A DNA stretch of 64,000 nucleotides from the NCBI RefSeq assembly GCF_020921035.1, contig NC_063150.1, positions 29,621,826 to 29,685,825 of the forward strand, written 5' to 3'. A program made the position numbers and the translations under genes. The notes below the pieces were generated by a model. The model was given only the letters and a program-made list of their open reading frames with translations, was not told the origin of the DNA and made no database searches. This document shows, piece after piece, positions 12,601-23,739 of this stretch. The DNA comes from Rhodamnia argentea. Taxonomy: Eukaryota; Streptophyta; Magnoliopsida; Myrtales; Myrtaceae. How positions within the stretch are numbered: position 1 is the stretch's first letter; every line of letters starts with the position of its first letter.

Positions 12601-12941
12601 GACATGATCGTTAGAAAATAATTTAGGGACGTTCGGAACGCATACGAGGTCAAACGGAATCACCCGTGATCCAAGCGTAGGGTATTATCCAAATCGTTCC
12701 TTAATCATTCTAGGATCGGCCTATATTGGTCCAAAATATTCCCTCGACAATTTTTGTGGCCAAAGAGTCAGTCAAGGATCAAGTTCTTAGGTCTACGTAT
12801 TTGATTTTCCTAGCTAGCCATTCCCATTTGATTAGTTTGCTCGAGAGTGATCAATTACGAGTGAGATTAGACTGAAATACATCAATGAGACTTTTCATTT
12901 ATTCAAGGCTTCGAAAACGAGTCGGAATAGAGGATGTCACA
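9637..12941 (-). mobile_element. Solo LTR, family 1, minus orientation (3305 bp)
   Basis: On the + strand the element reads TGTCACGACC ... GGATGTCACA and is bounded by perfect 5-bp duplications CGGTG at 9632-9636 and 12942-12946. The same site in unit 2 (about 26450) is empty. Read on the minus strand it has the family order: TGTGACATCCT start, CT/GA-rich leader (near 12030-12095), donor-like GTAAGT (11843-11848), an intron-like stretch rich in degenerate repeats (10700-11690), a TTTTTTCAG acceptor (to 10415), an ORF and a GGTCGTGACA end. No gag, pol, primer-binding site or second LTR is present. Confidence 0.88.
9958..10398 (-). CDS. ORF inside family-1 LTR, acidic C-terminus, unknown function
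   Basis: From ATG 10398 this frame encodes 146 residues starting MSVPPPRFGILRDMDT and ending DDELAAIDEIVPDSEDEV. It begins 16 nt after a consensus-like acceptor (TTTTTTCAG), so it could be the second exon of a spliced LTR transcript whose donor is the GTAAGT at 11843-11848. The N-terminal half is rich in W, Y and H (TTVWVDTGELYWKP); the tail is strongly acidic. I do not recognise a family. Related but broken frames occur in the LTRs at 44221, 51367 and 63040. It is not gag, protease or polymerase. Whether it is expressed is unknown; the open frame and the likeness across two LTR families are the evidence for a gene. Confidence 0.5.
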   Translation of the reverse strand: MSVPPPRFGILRDMDTLVTEYPVREDQVYYRHATTVWVDTGELYWKPHTYMAWTYHHRDLSVGLLSGFDIPYDGIGEWDPTNAAPPDGFVVPLEAGPAGLEPNPKVLAPEESREVVEPSDTEQPPELDDDELAAIDEIVPDSEDEV

Positions 12942-12946
12942 CGGTG

Positions 12947-13339
12947 GGCTGTGGAATAATATAAGCCGTAAAATTGATAGAAAATGTGTACTCTCAATCG
13001 TATATTAACGGTCGTGATAAGACCAACGCTTGGTAGTTTCATGGGAATTTGAACCTTCCTAAGCTTCATTTTTCAACAGGATTGGGTGACTTATTCAATA
13101 TCCACCAGCTCAACATGGAAACAATCACACCCTTGATCCTCAAGCAAGAAATGTCTTGAAGTTCTAGAAGCCATTGGAACAAGACATTGCTTACAAGCTC
13201 TAAACTTTTGTAAAAACCTTTCTGCTCGTTAGGTTGCAGAGCAGTCGCAACTTTGGGCAACAGGAGCATCTTATTTTTGACCTCCCATGAAACATTTCCC
13301 GACGAAAGAGATAAATTTTGCACATAAGCATTGGCTTAA
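12947..13339. other. Unit 1/2 junction sequence with conserved minus-strand frame
   Basis: A minus-strand open frame at 13066-13323 (85 residues) recurs at 26572-26829 with few changes. A related, decayed stretch lies near 4290-4440. I see no known domain; duplication alone explains the conservation. Confidence 0.4.
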
Positions 13340-13705
13340 GTACACTACAAGTGCCAAAACTTGTGTACGACGCTCACTTTAATATCAAAACTTTCAAAAT
13401 GATCACTTAAAGGCCAATTTTTTCAAGAAACGATCACTTAAGTGCCAATCTTTTTTAAAAAAGATCATTTAAGTGCCAATTTTTTTTAAACAACGATCAC
13501 TTTAATGTGAACTCCACCGAGCCACGTCAACTCAAATATTAATAAAAAAATAGCGCGTGTCGGATTTCCGGCAAGCTACGTCAGCTCAATTTGGAGTTGG
13601 CACCTAAATGATCGTTTTTTAAAAAAGTTGGCACTTAAGTGATCGTTTTGAAAGTTTTGGCACTAAAATGAGCGCCGTACATAAATTTTTGCACTTCTAG
13701 TGTAC
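13340..13705. mobile_element. Foldback MITE with ~115-bp inverted arms
   Basis: The left end GTACACTACAAGTGCCAAAA and the inverted right end GTACACTAGAAGTGC pair over about 115 bp with mismatches. The arms contain repeats of GATCACTTAAGTGCC. The transcript would fold into a long hairpin. Target duplication is not resolved. Homologous copies lie at the window start and at 26846-27270. Confidence 0.75.
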
Positions 13706-14221
13706 TTTAGCCCATAAGCATCAGTTAATTGGTCTGCTGTTGTTTAGAGTGAATCACTGCTACGTGTATGGTTACTAAGTTCAGTTTCTGGCATGTTAAA
13801 TCGGATGAAGCCCCCTAATTATTACTGATAGGGAATATCAGCAGCCTCAGAATTTTCATTGTGAAGATGAGTGTGAAAAGTGCTTTTCCTACTCCAGAGA
13901 GGGTCAATTCAATCCACTTCAGACGCATGAAACTGTGCTCAGAGAACAGTCCTTGCTTAATCATGCTGCTCCAAATAGATGCTGAAGAGCTGAAGCATTG
14001 AAGGAGGAATAATTCAAGGTTGTAAAAGTTATGAATGAGCACTTCCGTAGCTGAAACTATCCATTGTTTTTAAGCTGGAGATGATAAAATCAAATTGACT
14101 GCCACATGATTGTAGTGGTTATGGAACGGTTCATTCTTTCGAATTAGGTAGGGGAAATAAAGGTAGTAACATTGAAAACTTGGTAATCTGCAGGGAAACT
14201 TGCAGCATAAATTGTATACTA

Positions 14222-14246
14222 GGTCAAGCACTGTCATCTATAAATA
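14222..14246 (+). promoter_or_regulatory. GLP-A2 core promoter
   Basis: GGTCAA at 14222-14227 and TATAAATA at 14239-14246, as in A1. Confidence 0.58.
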
Positions 14247-14347
14247 GAGACCATGTTAGCATGCAAGACATCTCACTCCTCCCTCGAGCAATAACATTCC
14301 GAGGTAGGAAATAGCACCCGCGATCAAAGCCCCAACGCCTGCCCACA

Positions 14348-15201
14348 ATGAAGTTCCTTCCAATTAGCCTTCTCATTTTGGCTTTGGCGACTGCCGCTGC
14401 CTTTGCTTATGACCCAAGTCCTCTTCAGGACATATGCGTGGCCACCAAGGACCCAAATTCTGCAGGTTGGAAATCTATTCTAGTGTTATCTACATTCTCC
14501 TTTTCTTATGGTTAATGATACCGCAATTAGAACACACAAAAGGGTTTTGTTTTGGTAGCATGACATCACTTAATTTCATCTATCAGAAATAGTCTATATA
14601 CCACATTGAGTAATGCATATTAAGATCAGCTCTGATTTCTTATGCAGTGTTTGTGAACGGACAATTCTGCATGGACCCGATGCAAGCCACTGCAGATGAC
14701 TTCGTGTTTATGGGGTTCAGAAACCCGGGGAATACTGCAAACCCACTCGGATCAAAAGTCACACCTGCTACTGTCATGGAGTTTCCGGGGCTCAATACTT
14801 TGGGCATATCCATGGCTCGCCTCGACTTCGCTCCTGGCGGTCTTAACCCTCCCCACACTCACCCTCGTGGCACTGAGCTTCTGGTCGTCGTCGAGGGCAC
14901 GCTCCTTGTCGGCTTCGTCACATCCAACCAATTGAACAACACACTCTTCACCAAAGTCTTGTACCCAGGCGATGTGTTTGTTTTCCCAATTGGACTAATT
15001 CACTTCCAGTTGAACACCGGAAAGACTCCTGCACTCGCCTTTTCTGGTTTGAGCAGCCAAAACCCAGGAGTCATTACCATAGCTAACTCCATCTTCGGAG
15101 CGAAGCCACCCATTTCTGCTGATGTTCTCACCAAGGCCTTCCAAGTGGACAAGAAAGTTGTCGACTACCTTCAGGCACAGTTTTGGTATGACAACAACTA
15201 A
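14348..15201 (+). CDS. Germin-like protein A2 (cupin, subfamily 1 type)
   Basis: Exons 14348-14465 and 14648-15201, with a 182-nt intron, encode 223 residues almost identical to A1. The signal peptide, Cys30/Cys47, the ligands His109, His111, Glu116, His158 and the NNT sequon at Asn136 are all present. Differences from A1 lie around box 1: ELLVVVEG replaces EVLVVIEG, and NNTLFTKV replaces [16 protein letters not shown] is the version found in the B genes, so a short gene-conversion tract from B to A2 is possible. It is predicted to be secreted to the apoplast. AATAAA follows at 15341-15346. Confidence 0.95.
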
Positions 15202-15346
15202 ATGGAACAGATGACTAGTGAAATGCCGACAGAGCATAGCCATATACCTAAACAGATCGTTGCCACTATCCATGAGAGATTGCCAATAATAAATCATTAG
15301 TTTTGGGGTATTTATATACCCCGTGTATGAATCCTTGAGCAATAAA

Positions 15347-18321
15347 GTTCCTTCTCTTTGTCCCTCCCTCCTTGTTTTGAGGATAACTTCGCATTCGAGA
15401 AGAGCCAATGCCAAGCAAAGTCATAAAAGAAACAAAACACAGATTTTGATAAGACGTCTCTAAATTCAGTGAAAATAATTGCGACTTGGGCATTCAGATC
15501 AGCCTCAAAATGATCAATAGAGCACATAACGTTATTGGGCACGTTCCATTAGGGGGCTTATCGCTTAGAAGTTCGACGTACATCTAGACGGATCCACAAA
15601 AATTCCATTGGTGTCACCTTTTTCGTGGTCCAATTTTGTGGAAGCATGGGAAAGGAAGTCCCAGTCGACACACCTGCCATCAAGATCAATGCTTCGTGCT
15701 GCCTAGTCGCCAGTGTGTTTCCTATGAACCAGGATGTATCGCCATTTTGTAGAAAACATGTGGTATTTTCACAGTTCGATATCTGCGTATCTGTGAAAAA
15801 CTGTCCTATTGCATGCGTTGCACTCCATGCTGAAATTCAGACTATTTTCCAAACCATGACTAGTTTCAGCCGAAAGCTGGACTTGGAAAACCATTCACTA
15901 AGAAACTGTGCCATAGGCAAAGAATACTCCTGAAATAACTCAAGATAAAGTAGCTGATCACAAGAAGAATATGGAAATTTTGAAAACGAACAGAAGGGGG
16001 AGACAACGACTCACCATAACCAAATTGAAGTCCCCTATGATATTTTACATCCTTCGCAAACAGTGAAGGACAATTATCTAATAAACTTTCAGTATCGAAG
16101 AATGGTTTGGATGTCAAGCTCACAGCAGAGATGCAAATTGAAATGTCCCCGTCATCTACACATCTTTGACAGCTCTGCCATTTCTCCATGTTATACTAAG
16201 ATGTATAGACTGCCTTTTAACAGCTCTGCCCCGTCTTCTGCAATTTCCTACTAGCGAGTCCTTGTTAGCACAAGTCGCAAAGTAACTTTCTCCTCCTTTT
16301 TTCCACGACTGAATCGTAATGCAATGCATACACCAGGCAAAGCGATGAAGTTCCTGCATATTTCCCTTTCAAAAAGCTTCAGGTGATACAATTTACTTTA
16401 TCAATAGGACTGCCTGACGTGTTGTATGCAGGAAAATCACAAAAATTTGCAGACTCCCAATGTCTGGATGTTCTGACTTACATTATATAGAGATAAATGA
16501 AGCACAACCCAAAAATTGAATCTATCGACTTTTGAAGTACTTTTTTAGGAGCCAAAGCCGTTGGACCCACAGCATATTTGAAGCTTTTTCATGTGAAAGA
16601 CTAGTAAGGGCATTTCTTAATTAAACTACAGCATAACGAGCAGGATAAAAAAGGATATCAAATTGTTTGTATTTGATCCAAGATGCCATATCTCCATTCA
16701 GTTTGACACGGTACTTAGGATAATACAATCGTGTCCAAGTGTTCTGCCTGAGTCCTTCGTCTATTCTCACCATAGTTCTCTCCTTGTACATTAATTAATA
16801 CATGCTCGCTAGGTAATCCCTGCTCCAAAAATTTTCAAACTTTTAACAAAAACAATAAAAATCATAGTGAAAATCATGTCAATCCTCAAGCAGGCTCGTG
16901 AACCAATCTACAAGTCCATTGCAGAAATTATGAGACCATTTAGAAATCCATTGAACAGAATATGAGATAAATTTCTTAACAAAGCCTAGCTGTGTGAAAC
17001 AACTTAAGAAATGCTTTAGTCCGGGATAAGATATATTTTCAGTCCAACATATAAAGGTGCATTGCAAGCAAGCATATGCTCTGCATATTCTTTGTAGCTT
17101 CCTCCAAACAACAGAGTGGATCAAATTTTCTAATTTAACAAGGATAAAAATCAGCAACCACAGACTGATCAGGAATGGAAAAGCAATGGAGATTGCCCCC
17201 TTCAACAACATTTGCAGAGACAATATTGTAGCAGTCCTTACTCAAACAAGTTGAGTTTGAAAAGGTGTCAGATAGCAATCATAAACGACAAGCATGGCTA
17301 GGGTCCGCTTGATTACTTGGGTTGGTTTTAGGACCGTCATGGGTTTAGTCCCGGGTTGTCGCACCACTTCATGAAGGTTGCTGGTCATTTCTAGGTTTCA
17401 GATTGTGGCAGAAGATATGGTCTTTACTTGATCATGCTGCTTTGAGATGCTGCTGGAGAGTTTCTGTTCTCTTAGAAGAAAAACGAAGAAACGGTATAAG
17501 GATGTGAAGGTTATCGAAGATCACTTCCATATCAGATGATGTGCCTTTTTCTAGATGGAGGAGAGAAAATCAAACAAATTACCAAGTCATTGTAGTTGTT
17601 ATAGAGCCGTTCATCCATGGAGCATAGATTCAACTTCTGAAGACTTGGTAATCTGCAGGGCAACTTGCTGAATAAACTACATCTCAAAAAATTGCACCCT
17701 TAATCCTCAACTAAGCCATGTCTTAAAAGTTCTGGAATCTGTTGAAATTTCATTAGGCTGCTGAGGAGGTGGCAGCTCGGGAGAACAGCATCTTATTCCC
17801 TGCCTTGTAGGAACCATGATTGGGAAAAAGAAAAGCTTACTGGGAGTAGTATGTAACAAACAGAAACTGATTGTCCAAAATGGTTAAAAAAATTAGTGCT
17901 CAGTACCAAACATGATTGACTTCTGTTACTATTTCTAGTGGGGTGCCTCAGCAACATCAACATTTTCAGGATAAAGATGCCTATTGCAAGGGTACTTTTG
18001 CAATCTAGTATAGTCAACCCTTTCGAGATATTAAAATTTGCACAGGAAAAGCTCATTAGTTTCTAATCTTCTTTGAGATATGCTAAAGAGTCATAAGAGA
18101 AATTCAGGAGAAATGGCACAAGGATGTAAGATTCATCAAAAGCCATTTCCATGTCAGGGGATGTGCCTTCTTTAAGCTGGAGGAGAGGAAGTCAAACAAG
18201 TCGCCCAGTCGCCGTGGTTGTTATGCAGTAATTCATTCTTGGATTAGAGGAGGGGAAAACAGATAAAACCTCTGAAGACCTGGTAATCTGCAGGGGAACC
18301 TGCTGAATGAACTGCAAACTG
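15347..18321. other. Unit 2 region between GLP-A2 and GLP-B2, no gene
   Basis: This is the counterpart of 1752-4937 without the SINE; the empty SINE site lies near 16410-16425. No gene is supported. Short open frames are the same ones as in unit 1. Confidence 0.55.
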
Positions 18322-18344
18322 GGTCAAACATTTTCATCTATAAA
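18322..18344 (+). promoter_or_regulatory. GLP-B2 core promoter
   Basis: GGTCAA at 18322-18327 and TATAAA at 18339-18344, as in B1. Confidence 0.58.
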
Positions 18345-18446
18345 GTGAGATCATGTTGCCATGCAACTCCTCACTCCCCCTGAAGCAACACTAGCTTGTG
18401 CAAGGATTAGAACTTGAGATCAAGGCCAATCCAGTCCACAACCACG

Positions 18447-19205
18447 ATGAAGTTTCTTCCAGTTAGCTTTCTCATATTGGCTTTGGCAACTGCCGCTGCT
18501 TTTGCTTATGATCCGAGTCCTCTTCAGGACATATGCGTGGCCACGAATGACCTCAACTCTGGAGGTTGGTCCTCCATTCTTGCACTGTTCATATCTTTCA
18601 AGTCTGCCTAATGATGTCCAAACTATAATGCCAATTCTTTTTCTTATGCAGTATTTGTGAATGGAAAGTTCTGCAAGGACCCAAAACAAGCAACAGCTGA
18701 TGATTTCCTCTTTACGGGGTTCAGGAATCCTGGAAACACATCGAATCCGCTTGGATCAAAAGTCACACCGGCTTTCGTCGACCAATTTCCGGGACTCAAC
18801 ACTCTTGGAATATCCATGGCTCGCATTGACTTTGCTCCCGGCGGCCTAAATCCTCCCCACACTCACCCACGTGGCACCGAGGTTCTTGTCGTGGTGGAGG
18901 GAACATTACTTGTTGGCTTCGTCACATCCAACCAATTAAACAACACTCTATTCACCAAAGTCCTGTACAAGGGGGACGTGTTTGTGTTCCCTATTGGTCT
19001 CATTCACTTCCAGTTGAATATTGGAAACACATACGCTCTGGCATTTGCCGGTCTAAGCAGCCAGAACCCAGGAGTCATTACCATTGCTAATGCCGTCTTC
19101 GGAGCAAAGCCACCCATTTCTGCTGATGTTCTCACCAAGGCCTTCCAGGTGGACAAGAAGGTTGTTGACTACCTCCAGGCGCAGTTTTGGTATGACAACA
19201 ACTAA
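18447..19205 (+). CDS. Germin-like protein B2 (cupin, subfamily 1 type)
   Basis: Exons 18447-18564 and 18652-19205 with an 87-nt intron encode 223 residues. The start is the only ATG before the signal peptide. All germin features are intact: signal peptide ending AFA, Cys30/Cys47, [14 protein letters not shown] (His109, His111, Glu116), [14 protein letters not shown] (His158), and the sequons NTS at Asn68 and NNT at Asn136. It differs from B1 at about three residues. Synonymous differences are also few, so the pair is young. A poly(A) signal AATAAA lies at 19322-19327. Confidence 0.95.
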
Positions 19206-21734
19206 AAGTGTCTGTGATCAACATCACTCACACAGAGCAATTGAGTCATGACTTGCAAAATTTACCTTTTCTTCCATGTGGTTGCTCTACACACTATGTC
19301 CCTCATGTATGATTGATTTCAAATAAAAGATCGTTACCTCTCTCTTGACTGATTTGGAATAGAAGTTTGTTACCTCTCTCTCTCTCTCAGGCGCTACAAC
19401 AATAATCGGATTTATGCCTCAAACAAATGGCTATAAATGCGAAACGAATCGCTCATCCTGTCTGGAATTGTGCAGTAGTGGTAAAATATGTAGAATTTGG
19501 AACTCAGAAGGAATTTATCTGAGATCCACTGTTGCTTCCCATCAAGGAAATGTGTACTCTGAAAAGGGTATCATTGAAAGAATGTTCTACCCTAAATCTT
19601 GTGAGTGGGTTAAGAGATTGTTTGAAGAAATCATCAGGGTCATCATTTATGTCAATTTCTCTAAGTTACTTAGGGTGCACATGATAACATTTCTAGAAGT
19701 GGATTTTTGCTCTAGAAGTGCTTTTAGAGTAGAAATTCGTTTGGTATTGTAACTTCTGAAGCATAAATTCATTTGGTAAAAAGTTTTAATTCTGAAAAAA
19801 ATTTCCAGTTCTGAAGTTGTTTTTCTACCACTTTGAGAAGTTAAAAAAGAATAGCTTCTCCAACTCAATAAGTACTTCTCGCCTCACCTTCTTTTTATTA
19901 GACCCTCACCTTCTTTTTTATCATACCCACCTTCGCTAACCTCTATCGCTCCAGACCGTTGCCGCCCATCACCGACCTCCACCGGCCGCCACCCACGACC
20001 ACCACCAACCGCCGACCATCGCCTGCCCCCGCCCACCACAGATGTGACATTCTGAATTCCGACCCACTTTCGAAGCTTTGAATAAATGAAAGGTCTCATT
20101 GATGTATTTCAGTCTAATCTCACTCGGAGTTGATCCCTCTCGAGCAGACTAACCAAATGGGAATGGCTAGCTAGGAAAATCAAGTACGTGGACCTAAGAA
20201 CTTGATCCTGGATTGACTCTTTGGCCATGAAAATTGTCAAGGGAATATTCTGGACCAATATAGGCCGATCCTAGAATGATTAGGGAACGATTTGGATAAT
20301 ACCCTACGCTTGGAGCACGGGTGATTCCGTCCGACCTCGTATGGGTTCCGAACGTCCCTGAATTATTTTCTAACGATCGCGACCATCGGGACTAGTGATT
20401 GACCCTCGCAATTGAATGACAACCAAGGTCGCCATGGCTCGAGTAATTCTTAAACGTGATTTTAATCACGGGTCGATACGCGTAACTCCTAAAAGCCGCC
20501 CGTTAGTTTGAGATATGCTGAAAATTCTATTGATCGAGATTGATCGCGAATCGAGCTTCGTAATTTGACGTCGGACCTTCGGGGGTTTCAATAGATAAAA
20601 ATTTTGGACGTTTCCTCATCCCGAGTGCAATTCCTTCGCAGTTCACCCCAAAAGGTTCGGGAAAAGTAGATTTGGACTGGATATGGGAAAGGACCCATTT
20701 GCCCTCGAAAAATACCCCATTTTTAACTTGGAACGAAGGGTATTTTGGCCATTTTACCCCTTGGCCGAATTTTGACTATTTTTGGTGGAGAAAATCACCA
20801 ATTTGTACCTCTTGACTTTCAAGACACCAAAATATCCCACCCAATAATTATTTTAACCTATATTAATTATTTTGGCCTTCTTCTTCTTCATTTTTCAAGA
20901 ACCCTTTCTCTCTCTAGCTCACTCCCTCTCTTGGCCAAACTCACCCTTGCTCATTCTCTCCCTCATTGAAAAATCTTCAAACAACCGCCGGTGTCGCCTT
21001 GAGCCGCCGGAGCTTGACTATCGCCGTAAGCTACTCGGAGTCGCCGGATTTTCGTGGGTTAAAGCTGGTAAAGAGGAGTTGCCGGAGCCGCCGGATTAGG
21101 GTCAAAATTTTTCTCGGTTTCTCGCCGGAAAACTTGCTAAAATAGTGGTAAGTTGGTCCCTAACCTTATATTAGGTATCTAGGATGCTAATGGACTTGAG
21201 ATTTGGTAGATTTGGGTGAAAAATTGGTTGTTTTTGGCCATTTTTATGCCTTGGCCGAGAATGAATATTTGGAGGAGAGAGAAAGCTTGTTCTTGCATGA
21301 ATAGTAAAGTCAAGAAGATAATTGTTGGTCAAAGTTTAACTATGGTTACTTTATGCCTAACTATAGTTACTTTATGCTAGTATTTAATCATGGTTAGGTT
21401 CGTATTTGACTCTAGTTAATTTTTGAACCATGGTTAGTTTATATATTAACTAGAGTTACTTTTATGTGACATAAAGTCGTTATGCCACGGTGCTTATTAA
21501 TGTGACATTATTATAGTATAGTACTATGGTTGTAAATTAATTATATGTTAGAAAATTATTATTGTTTGGCCGTGATAAATTTCCACGTTAGTATAATTTT
21601 AATGGCACGTGATTTATAAATTGCTACGTTAGCATAATATGGTCGCATGGCGTGGATTGGATACTATGGTAGCATAAATTGATCGGGTGATCCCGAATTA
21701 TTAATTCTCTAACGTGAGTGAATCACGTGATCCC

Positions 21735-22135
21735 GAACGATTCTGAGGAAATGTGATGGTCGTATTCAATCAAGTCGTCCGAGGCCAAAGTGAGCCGTAT
21801 TCGTCTGATTGTCCGAGACCGAGGAAATGTGATGGTCATATTCAATCAAGTCGTCTGAGGCCAAAGTGAGCCGTATTCGTCTGATTGTGCGAGACCGAGG
21901 AAATGTGATGGTCGTATTCAATCAAGTCGTCTCGAGGCCAAAGTGAGCCGTATTCGTCGATTGAGCGAGACCGAGGAAATGTGATGGTCGTATTCAATCA
22001 AGTCGTCTCGAGGCCAAAGTGAGCCGTATTCGTCTCGATTGTCCGAGACCGAGGAAATGTGATGGTCGTATTCAATCAAGTCGTCTCGAGGCCAACGTGA
22101 GCCGTATTCGTCGATTGTCTCGAGACCGAGAAAGT
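21735..22135 (+). repeat. ~80-bp tandem subrepeats inside the LTR
   Basis: About five copies of a unit containing ATGTGATGGTCGTATTC, TCAAGTCGTC and AAAGTGAGCCGTATTCG follow each other. The LTR at 44221 has about three related copies (45975-46200) with a slightly shorter period. Confidence 0.85.
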
Positions 22136-22334
22136 ATGAAAGTCGTGTTCAATTAAGTCGTCCGAGACCAAAGTGAGTCGTGTTCGACTAATTGTCCGAG
22201 ACTTAATCCGGTCGTGTTCCTATGTGTCCGAGACCGAGATTTGTGGGTCGTATTCCTTTGTGTCTGAGACCCTAATATATATATAGAGCCGTGTTCCATA
22301 AAGGTCCGAGGCTCAACGTTATGAATATATGATG

Positions 22335-22500
22335 GCGGTGGAATAACGTGGAATATTCTGGAGTGACGTGGAATATTTTTGGAGTAACGTGGAATATTTT
22401 GGAGTAGTGTGGAATATTTCTAGAGTAACGTGGAATATTTTGGAGTAACGTGGAATATTCTGGAGTAGCGTGGAAATTTTCGGAGTAATGTGGATATTTA
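22335..22500 (+). repeat. ~20-bp tandem subrepeats (GTAACGTGGAATATT)
   Basis: Imperfect copies of GGAGTAACGTGGAATATTTT are arranged head to tail. An equivalent array lies at 46415-46570 in the third family-1 LTR. Confidence 0.8.
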
Positions 22501-23739
22501 TATTATGGCCTGGTGCGTTAAACACGGGCCCTGGAGCACGTAGAATATTTTATTGTCGGGCGAGGCGTGGAACGCCGAAACGGGAGTAACGTAGAATATT
22601 TGAGAAGGTGTGGGAATTTTCGGAGAAAGAATGGAATTTTCTGGAATTAAATTGTTGAATTTTTAGTAAGAAAGAAGAGTTGTTGGAAATTGTTCATTGA
22701 AAATGTGTCTGGAGGCACTAGAGCCCTAATATAGGATTAGGGGCTAGCTTACTGAGATTTTATCTCACCCCGTCGTGGGTTCGTTGTTTTTCGGACCCTC
22801 CGCCACAAGTATGAATGACCCACCTCAAAGGTTCAGTATTCCCCGAGGTCATGGTGCCAGGAGAAGATGGAGAAGTTGTGGAGCCTACGGATGCTGAGTA
22901 GCCGCTTGAAATAGCGAGGACGAGGCATATGATAGTTGGCCTCTTAGTTTTGTAGAGTGTTGTATTTTGGTTGTGTAGCGGGCTTCGACCACATACCTTT
23001 TTTCTATAGGTGGTCACGGGTTTGTACAGTGGCCCCCGAAGCCCTAGGTTTGGAAAATTGTGTAGAACATGTGGATATGCATATAAGTTTGTTTTTATCG
23101 TCCCAAGTCATCGTGATGTTAATTGTTTCTGTACGGGAATTTGTTTTTGCTTCCGCATGAATTTGTTGGCCTTTGGATCCTGGAGAACTGTACATAAGTG
23201 TGGCCAGGAGGGATGTCGACAAGCTCGCGGGGTTCGGGTCGTGACAACAGATCTCCATCGGCCGCTACTCGTCAACCGCCCCCAATAGTCAACCACCGTC
23301 GGCCATCGCCCATCACCACCGGCCACCACCAACCACCAACCACCGGCCACTACCAACCTTCGCCGACCGTGATCACCGCCAATCGCCAATCATCGCCAGC
23401 CGCGATTGCCGCCAACCATCGACCACCGCGTCGGCCTCTGCCACCGCCAAGTCGCCATCTCCTGCCGTTGGAGTAAAAAATAAATAATAAATTTTTATTT
23501 AATAAAAAGTATTTTTAAAGAAATTTAAATAGTTAAAAAATGAAGTATAAATTTTTCGGCCGCCGATAATAATTTTTCATAGAATATTTTTTATTAATAA
23601 TATTTTACAAGTAGAAATTTTGAACCGTTACCAAACGAATTTCTCTGATTAGAAATAACTTTTAGAGTAGAAGTATAAAAATCAACTTCTTGCCAAAAGT
23701 TGATTTCTGAAGCAGAAGTCTTACCATGTGCACCCTTAG

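Larger units (their letters stand above)
20043..23246 (+). mobile_element. Solo LTR, family 1, plus orientation (3204 bp)
   Basis: The element begins TGTGACATTCTGAATTCC and ends GGTTCGGGTCGTGACA, flanked by perfect 5-bp duplications ACAGA at 20038-20042 and 23247-23251. The leader is CT-rich (about 20905-20940) and a donor-like GTAAGT starts at 21148. The intron-like part contains subrepeats. The acceptor has decayed to TTTTTCGG (near 22792) and the ORF that should follow is largely deleted, leaving a start (MNDPPQRFSIPR) and part of the tail. Unit 1 has no LTR at this point, so the insertion is younger than the tandem duplication. Confidence 0.9.
19673..23735. mobile_element. PIF/Harbinger-like element of unit 2, split by a solo LTR
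   Basis: This is the same element as at 6287-7196, here with perfect GGGTGCACATG inverted ends and TTA at 19670-19672 and 23736-23738. Its CCG-rich core is interrupted by the 3.2-kb LTR at 20043-23246. Without that LTR and its duplicated 5 bp it would be about the same size as the unit-1 copy. Confidence 0.75.

Noticed and set aside
13066..13323. 85-residue minus-strand frame kept in two units
   Set aside because: The units are so young that conservation carries no weight, and no domain is recognised.
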